NCBI RefSeq assembly: GCF_000695625.1
Contig: NZ_JMQI01000079.1
Coordinates: 1-64,000 of the forward strand
Source: Amycolatopsis rifamycinica
Lineage (GTDB): Bacteria; Actinomycetota; Actinomycetes; Mycobacteriales; Pseudonocardiaceae
Direction of reading: 5' to 3'
DNA length: 64,000 nt
Shown here in pieces: positions 32,404 through 40,081 of the stretch. Below the pieces are notes generated by a model, which saw only the letters and a list, made by a program, of their open reading frames with translations, did no database searches and had not been told where the DNA came from. How positions within the stretch are numbered: the stretch's first letter is position 1; the number at the start of each line of letters is the position of its first letter. The translations under genes and the position numbers were made by a program.

Positions 32404-32988
32404 CTAGGCGGGACGCTCCACATCTCGCTTTGCCTGTGGACCAGTGCGGGCGTAGTGGGCCCGGGCCTTGGCGCGGTTGCCGCAGCGGGACATCGAGCAC
32501 CACTGGCGGTTGCGGCGCGGTGAGGCGTCGCAGAAGCGCTGGCCGCAGTCGTCCGCCGCGCAGATGCGGACCTCCGCGTCGCTGGTCGCCAGGTCGATCG
32601 CGTCCGCCGCCAAGATCGCGAACGCCGCCGCCACCGGGTCCTTCGGGGCCGGGACCTCGCGCCGCAGGGCGCCGTCCACCAGCGCGAGCCGCGGCGGCGG
32701 GGCCGGGGCCGACGCCGCCGCGTTGTTGACCAGCTCCACGTCCATCTCCGACGGCTCCTCGGACGGCAGCAGCACCCGGTCGATCGCCTCCCGCAGCGCC
32801 TTCGCCGCCAGCACGTTGCCCGCCGTCACCGGGACCGGGCCCGTCGTCAGCCCCGCCCGGGACAGCCACTCGGCCAGCGCGTCGGGGCCCGTCAGCAGCT
32901 CCACGCCCTCTTCGTGCCGGCTGCGCATCGTGTTGACGAGGTCGAGGCACGGCCGTCCGCCGTCGAAGACCCATTCCATGCCGCGCAT
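32404..32988 (-). CDS. CGNR zinc-finger (ABATE domain) regulator
   Basis: The 194-residue protein has an ABATE N-terminal part (FDGGRPCLDLVNTMRSR) and a C-terminal CGNR finger: RICAADDCGQRFCDASPRRN and QWCSMSRCGNRAKARAHYAR. ATG 32988 has AAGGG about 5-6 bases upstream; ATG 32979 is an alternative. It is divergent from the hydrolase gene across a 45-base gap that is mostly operator sequence, which suggests it controls both. Confidence 0.8.
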   Translation of the reverse strand: MRGMEWVFDGGRPCLDLVNTMRSRHEEGVELLTGPDALAEWLSRAGLTTGPVPVTAGNVLAAKALREAIDRVLLPSEEPSEMDVELVNNAAASAPAPPPRLALVDGALRREVPAPKDPVAAAFAILAADAIDLATSDAEVRICAADDCGQRFCDASPRRNRQWCSMSRCGNRAKARAHYARTGPQAKRDVERPA

Positions 32989-33047
32989 TCTAACCCTTGA
33001 AGAGAGTTAGAAGCAGCGCTACCGTCTAACCCTATGAACCGGTTAGA
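32988..33047. promoter_or_regulatory. Two CTAAC-type palindromic operators between CGNR and hydrolase genes
   Basis: Site 1 is TTCTAAC (32988-32994), 11 bases, GTTAGAA (33006-33012). Site 2 is TCTAACC (33025-33031), 9 bases, GGTTAGA (33041-33047). Site 1 overlaps the CGNR start codon and site 2 overlaps the hydrolase start codon. Confidence 0.6.
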
Positions 33048-33888
33048 AGAGACGGCGACCGTGAACGGCATCCGCATGCACTACCTCCGCGCGGGCGACG
33101 GCCCGCCGCTGTTCCTGCTGCACGGCTGGCCGCAGACGTCGCACTGCTGGCACCGGGTCCTGGCCCCGCTCGCCGAGACGCACACCGTGATCGCTCCCGA
33201 CCTGCGCGGCTACGGCCGCACCGACAAACCGCGGTCCGGCTACGACAAGCGCACGATGGCCGCCGACGTCGCCGCGCTCGCCGAGCACCTGGGTTTTGCG
33301 AAGGTCGCCGTCGCCGGGCACGACCGCGGCGGCCGCGTCGCCCACCGCTGGGCCCTCGACCGCCCGGACCAGGTCGAACGCCTGGCCGTCCTCGACATCG
33401 CCCCGACCCGCGCGATGTGGCAGCGCCTCGACGCCGGCACCGTGAAGGCGTACTGGCACTGGCTCTTCCACCTCCAGCCCGACCTGCCGGAACTGCTGGC
33501 CGGCCAGAACATCGCCGGCTACCTCGGCTACTTCTTCGAACGCTGGACCTACCAGCGCCACGCCCTCGACGCCGACGCGCAGGCCGAGTACGTCCGCGCC
33601 TTCTCCCAGCCCGGGGCGCTCCGGGCCGGCTTCGACGACTACCGCGCCTCCTTCCCCGACGACGCCGGACTCGACGACGCCGACTTCGACGCCGGCAAGC
33701 GCCTCACCCAGCCCGTGCTCGCCCTCTGGGGCGCGAACGGCCTGCTCGGCACGCTCCCCACCCTCGACATCTGGCGGGAGTACGCGAACGACGTCACCGG
33801 CGAAGCCCTCGCCGAGTGCGGCCACTTCCTCCCCGAGGAACAACCCGGCGAGGTCGTCGCCCACCTGCGGAGATTCCTCGGTCCCTGA
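33034..33888 (+). CDS. Alpha/beta hydrolase (haloacetate dehalogenase/epoxide hydrolase type)
   Basis: The 284-residue protein has the oxyanion motif LLHGWPQTSHCWHRVL, the nucleophile elbow AGHDRGGRVAH with Asp as nucleophile, and a late His in ECGHFLPEEQPGEV. An Asp nucleophile and the RGYGRTDKP segment match fluoroacetate dehalogenase and epoxide hydrolase relatives. It acts in the cytoplasm; the substrate is unknown. A hairpin follows at 33901. Confidence 0.85.
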   Translation: MNRLEETATVNGIRMHYLRAGDGPPLFLLHGWPQTSHCWHRVLAPLAETHTVIAPDLRGYGRTDKPRSGYDKRTMAADVAALAEHLGFAKVAVAGHDRGGRVAHRWALDRPDQVERLAVLDIAPTRAMWQRLDAGTVKAYWHWLFHLQPDLPELLAGQNIAGYLGYFFERWTYQRHALDADAQAEYVRAFSQPGALRAGFDDYRASFPDDAGLDDADFDAGKRLTQPVLALWGANGLLGTLPTLDIWREYANDVTGEALAECGHFLPEEQPGEVVAHLRRFLGP

Positions 33889-33900
33889 GAACTCCGGGGC

Positions 33901-33928
33901 CTCCGGTCCCCCACGCTGGGGACCGGAG
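33901..33928 (+). terminator. Hairpin terminator after the hydrolase gene
   Basis: CTCCGGTCCCC (33901-33911), 6-base loop, GGGGACCGGAG (33918-33928). Confidence 0.6.
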
Positions 33929-33983
33929 TTCCCTCGGCGCCGTGACGCCCGCCACCGGCCGCACCGGTTAGGTTCGGCGCACG

Positions 33984-35381
33984 ATGGGGAGCAAACCGAA
34001 AGCCGTACTGCTGATGCTGCTGGCCACACTGGGGATCCTGGCCGGCGGCGGGACCGCGCACGCCGACGGCGCACCGGGCGGCGCCGACATCCAGGTCGCC
34101 CAGACGCTCGGCGCGCGCGAACTGACCGTGATCATCCGCCGCGTCGACACGACACCGTCGCCGCTGCGCGTCGACGTCGTGACGCACCAGGGCAGCGCGC
34201 CCGGCACGCTGCACCTGGCCGTCGCGGCCGACGGCGTCCCGAGTTCGCGCGCCGACGTCGTCCTCGGCGCCACCCCCGGCGTCTACGCGGGGAACCTCCA
34301 GGTCGGCAAACCGGGGCCGTGGGTGCTTTCGCTGAGCGACGGCGCCGGACCGCCGGCCACGATCCCGTTCATCGTGCCCGCGCGGGTGGTTCCGCCATGG
34401 GAGAAGGCCACGTACGGCGGCTTCGTCGCCGCGGGCGCCTTCCTGCTCATCGCCCTGATCGTCGGGGCGTGGGCCAGACGGACCGCGTACGCGCTCATCC
34501 CGGGCGCCGGCGTGGTCGCCGCGATCGCCGTCGCCGTCACCGGTGCGCTGCTGTCGGCGAGCACTCCCCCGCCGCCCGCGCCCGGCAGCCAGCTGGATCC
34601 GACGTTCGACAACGTGACCGACCCCTACGCGAACGCGCGGTTGTCCACAGTGGATTACTCGCGGCCACCGGTGAACCTCGCCGTCGAAGCCGGGCGAGGC
34701 GAACTCGAGCTGCGGCTCACCGACGGCGCCACCGGCCGCCCGGTGGACGACCTGCTGGTGCACGACAACGCCCTCGTGCACCTGGTGCTGGTCTCGCCGT
34801 CCGGACGGCTGAGCCACCTGCACCCGGTGCGCGTCGGCCCCGGCGGCTACCGCGTCCGCCTCGCCGATCCCGAAGCCGGCACGTACGCCGTCGCCGCGGA
34901 ACTCGCCCGGCGCGGCGGCGGGGTCCAGCTGGTGCGGTCCACTGTGGACGTCCACGGCACCGCGGCCCCGGCACCCGAGCCGCCCGGGCCGGGCCCGCGG
35001 ACGGTCGACGGCACCCCGGTCGAGCTCACGGTCACCCCGGGCACGCCGGCCACCGTCACCGCGCGCTTCCCCGCCCAGGACCTCCAGCCGTGGCTGGGCA
35101 TGCTCGGCCACCTGATCATCACCGGGCCGTTCACCGGGGCCGCCGGCGAAGGCGCCGCGAAGGCACCGACCTGGGCGCACGTCCACGCCATGGTCCCGCC
35201 GGTCGCCGGGCAACTCGACCGTCCCGATGAGACGGTCGCCGCGTACGGCCCGGACGTCAGCTTCACCTACACCTTCGCCGAGCCCGGCCGGTACCGGATC
35301 TGGCTGCAGGCCGAACGCGGCTACCACGTGCTCACCGTCCCCGCGGTGGTCGACATCCCGGCAACCGGAGCCGGCCGGTGA
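33984..35381 (+). CDS. Membrane-anchored protein with two His-rich extracytoplasmic domains
   Basis: The 465-residue protein has a Sec signal (about 1-27, ending AHA), an exported domain to about 138, two hydrophobic segments (about 146-161 and 168-190), then a long C-terminal part. That part has His clusters: VHDNALVHLVLV and SHLHPVRV (260-282), MLGHLIITG (373-381), WAHVHAM (397-403) and GYHVLTVP (447-453). The His/Met pairs resemble YtkA/FixH or copper-handling domains, but the family is not identified. It overlaps the next gene by GTGA and starts a four-gene operon. Confidence 0.6.
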   Translation: MGSKPKAVLLMLLATLGILAGGGTAHADGAPGGADIQVAQTLGARELTVIIRRVDTTPSPLRVDVVTHQGSAPGTLHLAVAADGVPSSRADVVLGATPGVYAGNLQVGKPGPWVLSLSDGAGPPATIPFIVPARVVPPWEKATYGGFVAAGAFLLIALIVGAWARRTAYALIPGAGVVAAIAVAVTGALLSASTPPPPAPGSQLDPTFDNVTDPYANARLSTVDYSRPPVNLAVEAGRGELELRLTDGATGRPVDDLLVHDNALVHLVLVSPSGRLSHLHPVRVGPGGYRVRLADPEAGTYAVAAELARRGGGVQLVRSTVDVHGTAAPAPEPPGPGPRTVDGTPVELTVTPGTPATVTARFPAQDLQPWLGMLGHLIITGPFTGAAGEGAAKAPTWAHVHAMVPPVAGQLDRPDETVAAYGPDVSFTYTFAEPGRYRIWLQAERGYHVLTVPAVVDIPATGAGR

Positions 35382-35770
35382 AGCGCCCGACGGTGCTGAT
35401 CGCCGTCGTCGTCCTGGTCGTGGCGGCGGGCGCCGGCTGGCTGCTCTGGGGCGGTGGTGACGCGAAAGCCACCATGCAGCAAGCGGTTTCGGGTCCTTAC
35501 ACCGTCCAGTTCTCCGCGGAGCAGCCCCGGATCGGCGGCAACACCTTCGCGGTGGCGGTGACCGGACCCGCCCCCGAAGCCGTCACGGTCGCGCCGGTCA
35601 TGGCGCAGATGGGGCACGCGCTCGCGCCGGTGCCCGCCGGGCCGGACGGGCCCGGCCGCTTCCGCGCCGCGGACGTCGCGCTGCCGATGTCCGGGCAGTG
35701 GGAGATCACCGTTTCGCTGCGCGGCCCCGGCGGGCCGGCGCAGGTCGTCTTTCCGTTGCTGGTCAAGTAG
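35378..35770 (+). CDS. YtkA/FixH-like membrane-anchored protein
   Basis: The 130-residue product has an N-terminal membrane anchor (about residues 4-24) and one beta-rich domain with PYTVQFSAEQPRIGGNTFAV, VTVAPVMAQMGHALAPV and GQWEITVSLRGPGGPAQVVF. The MxxMGH motif resembles YtkA-like domains thought to bind copper. GTG 35378 overlaps the upstream stop. Confidence 0.65.
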   Translation: MKRPTVLIAVVVLVVAAGAGWLLWGGGDAKATMQQAVSGPYTVQFSAEQPRIGGNTFAVAVTGPAPEAVTVAPVMAQMGHALAPVPAGPDGPGRFRAADVALPMSGQWEITVSLRGPGGPAQVVFPLLVK

Positions 35771-35781
35771 AAGGAGGGGGT

Positions 35782-36924
35782 ATGGATCTCACCGCATCCG
35801 GCGTGCGCACCACGTCGGTGGCGAAACAGGCGCGGACGGGATCGCTGCCGGCGAACGTCGTGCTCGGCGGGTCGCTGCTGTCACTGGTCGGGCTCACCTG
35901 GGACATCCAGTGGCACGACGACGTCGGGCCGGACACGTTCTTCACGCTGCCGCACCTGTTCCTGTACGCGGGCAGCGCGGTCGTCGGCCTGGCGAGCCTC
36001 GCCGTCGTGCTGCTGACGACGGCGGCCCGGCGCGCGGGACGGCCGGTCGACCCGCGGATCGGCGGGCGCGTGGTCAACGTCTTCGGCCGCACCTTCGCGG
36101 CCCCGCTGGGCTACCTGGTCTCCGGCGTCGGCGCGGCGACGTTCCTGCTGTACGGGCTGTGGGACCAGTGGTGGCACGGGCTCTACGGCTTCGACGCGGT
36201 CATCGACTCGCCGCCGCACATCGGGCTGCTGCTGTCGGTCACGGTGTCGCTCATCGGCACGACCGCGGTGTTCGCCGCGGCGCGGGAACACCGCTGGGGC
36301 CGGCTCGGCACGCTGGCGTCGCTGACCGTGCTGCTGACGTTCGCGCCGGTGCTGGCGCTCGGGCTGAAGCAGGTGCCGGACGACTACGCCGACGCCATCG
36401 CGATCGGGACGTCGATGATGGCCGTGCTGCTGGTCGCGGTCGGCGCCGGGTTCTTCCGCCGTCCGGGCGGAGCCGTCGGCACCGCGGCGCTGGTCGCGGC
36501 CCTGCAGGCGGTCTTCTGGTGGTTCTCGCCGTGGGCGGCGCAGGCCTACGCCGACATGGTCGGCCTGCCGCTGCGGGACGCCGTTTCCGGGGTGCCGGCG
36601 ATGCCGTCGCTGACGCCGATGGCCCTGCTGCCGGTGGCCGCGCTGATGGAGCTGGTGTACCTCGCCGGACGCCGCCGGGGGTGGCGCGCGGGCCGGGTGT
36701 CCGTGGTCGCCGGCGGGATCGCCGGGCTGCTGCTCGGGCTGAGCCTGCCGCTCCAAGGGGTCCTGCTCTACACCGGCGCGCACGTGCCGCCGGCCTGGTA
36801 CCTGACGACGACCGCCTTGCTCAGCGCGGCGCTGGGACTGCTCGGCGGGTTCGCCGGGTGGCGGTTCGGCGGGATGCTCTGCCTGCTGGCGCCCGCGAAG
36901 AAGGGGGAAACCGCTGATGCGTAA
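35782..36924 (+). CDS. Polytopic membrane protein with duplicated WDxxWH...PH motif
   Basis: The 380-residue protein has about nine to ten hydrophobic segments. Two similar motifs occur: WDIQWHDDVGPDTFFTLPHL near residue 40 and WDQWWHGLYGFDAVIDSPPH near residue 130. Trp/His/Asp residues at membrane edges suggest a metal- or haem-binding site, but I do not recognise the family. AAGGAGG lies just before ATG 35782. It overlaps the next gene by 8 bases. Confidence 0.6.
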   Translation: MDLTASGVRTTSVAKQARTGSLPANVVLGGSLLSLVGLTWDIQWHDDVGPDTFFTLPHLFLYAGSAVVGLASLAVVLLTTAARRAGRPVDPRIGGRVVNVFGRTFAAPLGYLVSGVGAATFLLYGLWDQWWHGLYGFDAVIDSPPHIGLLLSVTVSLIGTTAVFAAAREHRWGRLGTLASLTVLLTFAPVLALGLKQVPDDYADAIAIGTSMMAVLLVAVGAGFFRRPGGAVGTAALVAALQAVFWWFSPWAAQAYADMVGLPLRDAVSGVPAMPSLTPMALLPVAALMELVYLAGRRRGWRAGRVSVVAGGIAGLLLGLSLPLQGVLLYTGAHVPPAWYLTTTALLSAALGLLGGFAGWRFGGMLCLLAPAKKGETADA

Positions 36925-37462
36925 GAGTTTGCTCGCCCTGGCCGCGGTCGCCGGGCTGCTGGTCACCACCGCGGGGACGGCGAACGCCTACGAGCCGGTC
37001 AACATCGTGCACACCGAGCGGGTGCAGGCCGGGCCGTACGGGCTGACCGTCGGGTTCAGCACCTGGCCGCTGAAAGCCATGCAGTCACTGGACTTCACCT
37101 TCATCCCCGACGGCGGGATCGAAGGCAAGTCCGGCACGCTCACCATGGTCAACCCGGAAGGCGGGCCGAACCGCAAGCAGCCGCTCGTGCGGCACCCGCG
37201 CAAACGCGAGGTGTGGGGGCTCGACGTCCGCTCGCTGCCCCGGCCGGGCGACTGGACGCTGCGCTTCGCGGTCAACGGCCCCGCCGGCGCGGGCACCGGC
37301 GAGCTGCGCGCGCTGCCGGTGCTGGAGCAGCCGGGGCCGCCGATGGGGCTGAGCTGGGCGATCAGCACACTGCCGCTGATCGGGCTGGTGGTGCTCGTCG
37401 TGGTGGCCTGGCGCCGGACGCGCGGCCGGTTGCGCGGCGGGGAGCTTCCGGCAACCGGGTGA
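36917..37462 (+). CDS. Exported protein with C-terminal membrane anchor
   Basis: The 181-residue product has a Sec signal (about 1-24, ending ANA), a beta-rich exported domain with HTERVQAGPYGLTVGFSTWP and NPEGGPNRKQPLVRHPRKRE, and a C-terminal membrane segment (about 152-172) with a basic tail. It resembles CopC-type or YtkA-type periplasmic proteins loosely. The final residues LPATG come after the anchor, so they are not a sortase signal. It ends the four-gene operon. Confidence 0.6.
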   Translation: MRKSLLALAAVAGLLVTTAGTANAYEPVNIVHTERVQAGPYGLTVGFSTWPLKAMQSLDFTFIPDGGIEGKSGTLTMVNPEGGPNRKQPLVRHPRKREVWGLDVRSLPRPGDWTLRFAVNGPAGAGTGELRALPVLEQPGPPMGLSWAISTLPLIGLVVLVVVAWRRTRGRLRGGELPATG

Positions 37463-37503
37463 GATTCGGCTCACATCAAGGCTCCGGACGTATTCCGGTG
37501 GCC

Positions 37504-37548
37504 GCGAAGGCCTCCTTCACCGCAGAGGACGGGGAAGGGGGCCTTCGC
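37504..37548 (+). terminator. Hairpin after the four-gene operon
   Basis: GCGAAGGCC (37504-37512) pairs with GGCCTTCGC (37540-37548), with partial inner pairing of CCTTC and GAAGG. Confidence 0.45.
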
Positions 37549-37587
37549 CATTGGCGTTCCGGGGCACGGTTCGGGCACAGCCGGGCG

Positions 37588-37615
37588 CGTGCCGGTGATC
37601 ATGATCACCGGCACG
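37588..37615. terminator. 28-bp perfect palindrome, bidirectional terminator
   Basis: CGTGCCGGTGATCA is followed directly by TGATCACCGGCACG. It lies between convergent transcripts, 9 bases from the DUF397 stop. Confidence 0.6.
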
Positions 37616-37624
37616 GGACCGGGT

Positions 37625-37879
37625 TCAGGCGGGCAGGTCGAACTGGCCGGCCTTGACGGCGATCAGGAACGCTTCCCACTCGGCGGTGTCGAACACGAAG
37701 ACGGGGCTGGTCGCGAGCTTGGTGTCGCGGACGCCGATCAGGCCGTCACGGCCCAGGTTGACCTCGACGCAGCTGCCGCCGTTGGGCTCGCTGGCGAACG
37801 ACTTCTCCCAGGCGGCCTCTTCGAACAGGGTCACGGCCGTGTTCGGATCGTAATCCGCGAACGACGGATAATCCGCCAT
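37625..37879 (-). CDS. DUF397-family protein
   Basis: The 84-residue product has the DUF397 signature: WEKSFASEPNGGSCVEVNLG, GVRDTKLATSPVFVFDTAEWEAFLIAVKAG. DUF397 proteins pair with XRE/DUF5753 regulators in developmental control of actinomycetes. Here the XRE gene is about 3.1 kb upstream on the same strand, with methyltransferases between. GGAGG lies 8 bases before ATG 37879. Confidence 0.85.
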   Translation of the reverse strand: MADYPSFADYDPNTAVTLFEEAAWEKSFASEPNGGSCVEVNLGRDGLIGVRDTKLATSPVFVFDTAEWEAFLIAVKAGQFDLPA

Positions 37880-38014
37880 GGGTCGTACCTCCGAGGATCG
37901 ATGGGGGGCGCGGTCGGACCTGGTCGAAGACACCCGCCTCCGGCTACTCAGTGTCTCAATGGAGCAAGCCACAGGGCCAAGCGGGTGATCAACAGGGTAC
38001 GGCCTCGACATGAA

Positions 38015-38039
38015 GATTATTCCAGGAGTAGGATTAATC
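38015..38039. promoter_or_regulatory. Imperfect AT-rich palindrome upstream of DUF397 and the small genes
   Basis: GATTATTCC (38015-38023), AGGAGTA, GGATTAATC (38031-38039) are 9-bp arms with one mismatched pair. AT-rich sequence of this kind is rare here and suggests a promoter or operator. Confidence 0.4.
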
Positions 38040-38177
38040 GCATCGGCCGGGGCGCTGGTGTCGGTGAATGACTGCCTGCTCGCGGCGGGCGGTCGTCGTC
38101 GCGGGCCGAGCGTGGAAAACCCCGTGCCGCAACCAACCAAGCCAAGCCACCGCAGGACCTCATGGGGGAGGAACAGC

Positions 38178-38300
38178 GTGATCGTCGAGGACAGTGCGCC
38201 ACCCGGCGCGCTCGCCGTGACCAGGCTGGTCCGGACCAGGGATGCGGAAGCGTTTTCCTCGCGAGACGCCGACGCACCGCGACGAGAGCTGGGGGTGTAG
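38178..38300 (+). CDS. Small protein, 40 residues, unknown
   Basis: GTG 38178 has GGAGG exactly 6 bases upstream, one of the best ribosome-binding sites in the window. The peptide begins MIVEDSAPPGALAVTRLV and is charged at its end. It has no Cys and does not look like a modified-peptide precursor. It is 4 bases upstream of another small gene, so the two form a bicistron. Confidence 0.4.
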   Translation: MIVEDSAPPGALAVTRLVRTRDAEAFSSRDADAPRRELGV

Positions 38301-38304
38301 ACGT

Positions 38305-38559
38305 ATGGCCGTCCGGGTGAACTCGCTCTTCCGCCGGGAGGACGAAGACCACCGTGGCCGCCGCGGCATCGGGACCGAGCTGCGGAACCGCTTCGGCTTC
38401 AGCCTGATCCAGGCGCCGCTGCGCAAGACCACGACGTGGGCGACGGACCAGGACCTCCCGCTGCGGCGCCACGCCGACGGGGTCCGGACCACCCGCCCGC
38501 TCGAAGCCGCGATCGACCTGGCCCCGCTGATGCGCGGCCACATCGGCTCGCGCGCCTGA
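38305..38559 (+). CDS. Small basic protein, 84 residues, unknown
   Basis: ATG 38305 is 4 bases after the preceding stop, with GGGGG about 9 bases upstream. The protein is Arg-rich (SLFRREDEDHRGRRGIGTEL) with no hydrophobic segment. It is followed by a strong terminator at 38583. No family is recognised. Confidence 0.45.
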   Translation: MAVRVNSLFRREDEDHRGRRGIGTELRNRFGFSLIQAPLRKTTTWATDQDLPLRRHADGVRTTRPLEAAIDLAPLMRGHIGSRA

Positions 38560-38582
38560 ACCGACTGCCGCACCACCACAAC

Positions 38583-38615
38583 AGAGCCCCGGTTCCCTGA
38601 CGGAACCGGGGCTCT
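38583..38615. terminator. Perfect 14-bp hairpin terminator
   Basis: AGAGCCCCGGTTCC (38583-38596), loop CTGAC, GGAACCGGGGCTCT (38602-38615). It lies between convergent transcripts. Confidence 0.7.
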
Positions 38616-38627
38616 CGCCGTTCGTGG

Positions 38628-39236
38628 CTACGGTTTCCGGAGCAGCAGGCTGCCGTGCCGCAGCGGCCGCTCGCCCGCGCCCGGCTCGCGGTACATCCGG
38701 CCCACCTCGGCGAGGCCCGCCGCGGCCGCGATCCCCGCGAGTTCGTCCAGCGGCCAGCAGTAGGCCGTCGTGACCTTGTGGTCGAACGACGTCAGCGGAG
38801 CGCCCTGGGATTCGAAGCAACCCAACAGAACGTGACCACCGGACGCCAACGTTCGGGCGAATTCGGCGAAATACCCGGGCACCTCAGCCGGCGGCGTGTG
38901 GATCACCGAGTACCACGACAGGATCCCGGCGAGCGACGCCTCCGGCAGCTCCAGTGCCGCCATCGAGCCCACTTCGAACCGCAGGTCCGGATGGGCGGCC
39001 CGGGCGAGCGAGACCATCGCCGGGGACAGGTCGACGCCGAACGCGTCGAGCCCCAGCGACCGCAGGTGCGCGGTCAGGTGGCCGGGGCCGCAGCCCAGGT
39101 CGGCGACCGGGCCGCGGCCGCGCACGGAATCCGCGAAGGCCGTCCACAGCGCCCGCTCCAGCGGGTGCTTGTCCCAGACCTCGGCGGCGAATTCCGCGTA
39201 CTGGTCCGCGATCGCGTCGTAGGCGGCCGCCGTCAA
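38628..39236 (-). CDS. Class I SAM-dependent methyltransferase (TTG start)
   Basis: The 202-residue protein has YDAIADQYAEFAAEVWDKHP at the start, SAM motif I VADLGCGPGHLTAHL near residue 45, and FGVDLSPAMVSLARAAHP. TTG 39236 overlaps the stop of the upstream methyltransferase by 4 bases (TTGA), which fixes the start. It is the last of three overlapping methyltransferase genes. Confidence 0.8.
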   Translation of the reverse strand: MTAAAYDAIADQYAEFAAEVWDKHPLERALWTAFADSVRGRGPVADLGCGPGHLTAHLRSLGLDAFGVDLSPAMVSLARAAHPDLRFEVGSMAALELPEASLAGILSWYSVIHTPPAEVPGYFAEFARTLASGGHVLLGCFESQGAPLTSFDHKVTTAYCWPLDELAGIAAAAGLAEVGRMYREPGAGERPLRHGSLLLRKP

Positions 39237-40081
39237 GGCTTGCGGCCCAGGCCGCAGAGGTGGCCGACGAACGCCGGGTCGTTGGCGAGCTTCTTCGTGG
39301 CCCGGGACTCGATTTCCTCGGGGTGCCACTCGGGCAGGTAGACGATGCCGGGCTCGACGAGCTCCAGCCCGTCGAAGAACGACGTGAACTCGGCCCGGCT
39401 GCGCAGGGTCAGCGGCGTGCTCGACCTGTTGTACTGCTTCATGATCGTCTCGCGGCTGTCCGCGTCGGCCATGTTCTCCAGGCCGTCGTCCGTCAGGTGC
39501 GAGGACAGGAAGTAGGAGCCGGACGGCAGCAGCGACAGGTACTTCCGGATGGTCTGGGCCACCGGCTCGTCGGCGCCGAGGAAGTACAGGACGCCGACCA
39601 TGATCAGGGCGATCGGGCGGTTCGGGTCGAGGACGCCGGTGTCGAGCGCGCGCTTCCAGATGTCGGCCGGGTCGCGCAGGTCGCCCTGCAGCACCGCGTG
39701 CCGCCCCGCGACGCCCTCCTGCTCCAGCAGGATCTGGGAGTGGGCCACCGCGACCGGCTCGTTGTCGACGTACACGCACCGGGCGTCCGGGTTGACGTCC
39801 GTCGCGACCTCGTGGACGTTGCCGACCGTCGGGACGCCGGAGCCGAGGTCGAGGAACTGGTCGATGCCGTTGCGCGCCAGGTACCGCACGCCGCGGCCGA
39901 GGAAGTCGCGGCCGGCGCGCGCGACGGTCTTGATCATCGGGAAGGTTTTGACCGCCTGCTCGCCGAACTGGCGGTCGATGGCCCAGTTGGCGTCGCCGCC
40001 GAGGAACCAGTCGTAGATGCGGGCCGCGTTCGGCCGGTCCAGGTCCACGCCTTCAGGGGCTTCGGGGTCCTGCGTCGTCAT
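39233..40081 (-). CDS. DUF574-family SAM-dependent methyltransferase
   Basis: The 282-residue product has the family signature VDLDRPNAARIYDWFLGGDA, FLDLGSGVPTVGNVHEVA and VYVDNEPVAVAHSQILL. DUF574 proteins are abundant in streptomycetes and relatives, and their targets are unknown. GGAGG lies 5 bases before ATG 40081. It is a tandem paralogue of the upstream gene, which it overlaps by 29 bases. Confidence 0.85.
   Translation of the reverse strand: MTTQDPEAPEGVDLDRPNAARIYDWFLGGDANWAIDRQFGEQAVKTFPMIKTVARAGRDFLGRGVRYLARNGIDQFLDLGSGVPTVGNVHEVATDVNPDARCVYVDNEPVAVAHSQILLEQEGVAGRHAVLQGDLRDPADIWKRALDTGVLDPNRPIALIMVGVLYFLGADEPVAQTIRKYLSLLPSGSYFLSSHLTDDGLENMADADSRETIMKQYNRSSTPLTLRSRAEFTSFFDGLELVEPGIVYLPEWHPEEIESRATKKLANDPAFVGHLCGLGRKP

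Noticed and set aside
37445..37459. LPATG at the end of the exported protein, a possible sortase signal
   Set aside because: It lies after the membrane segment at the extreme C-terminus. Sortase signals precede the membrane segment and basic tail.
38178..38300. Ribosomally made modified-peptide precursor next to methyltransferases
   Set aside because: The peptide has no Cys and no recognisable leader-core pattern, and lies on the opposite strand from the methyltransferases.
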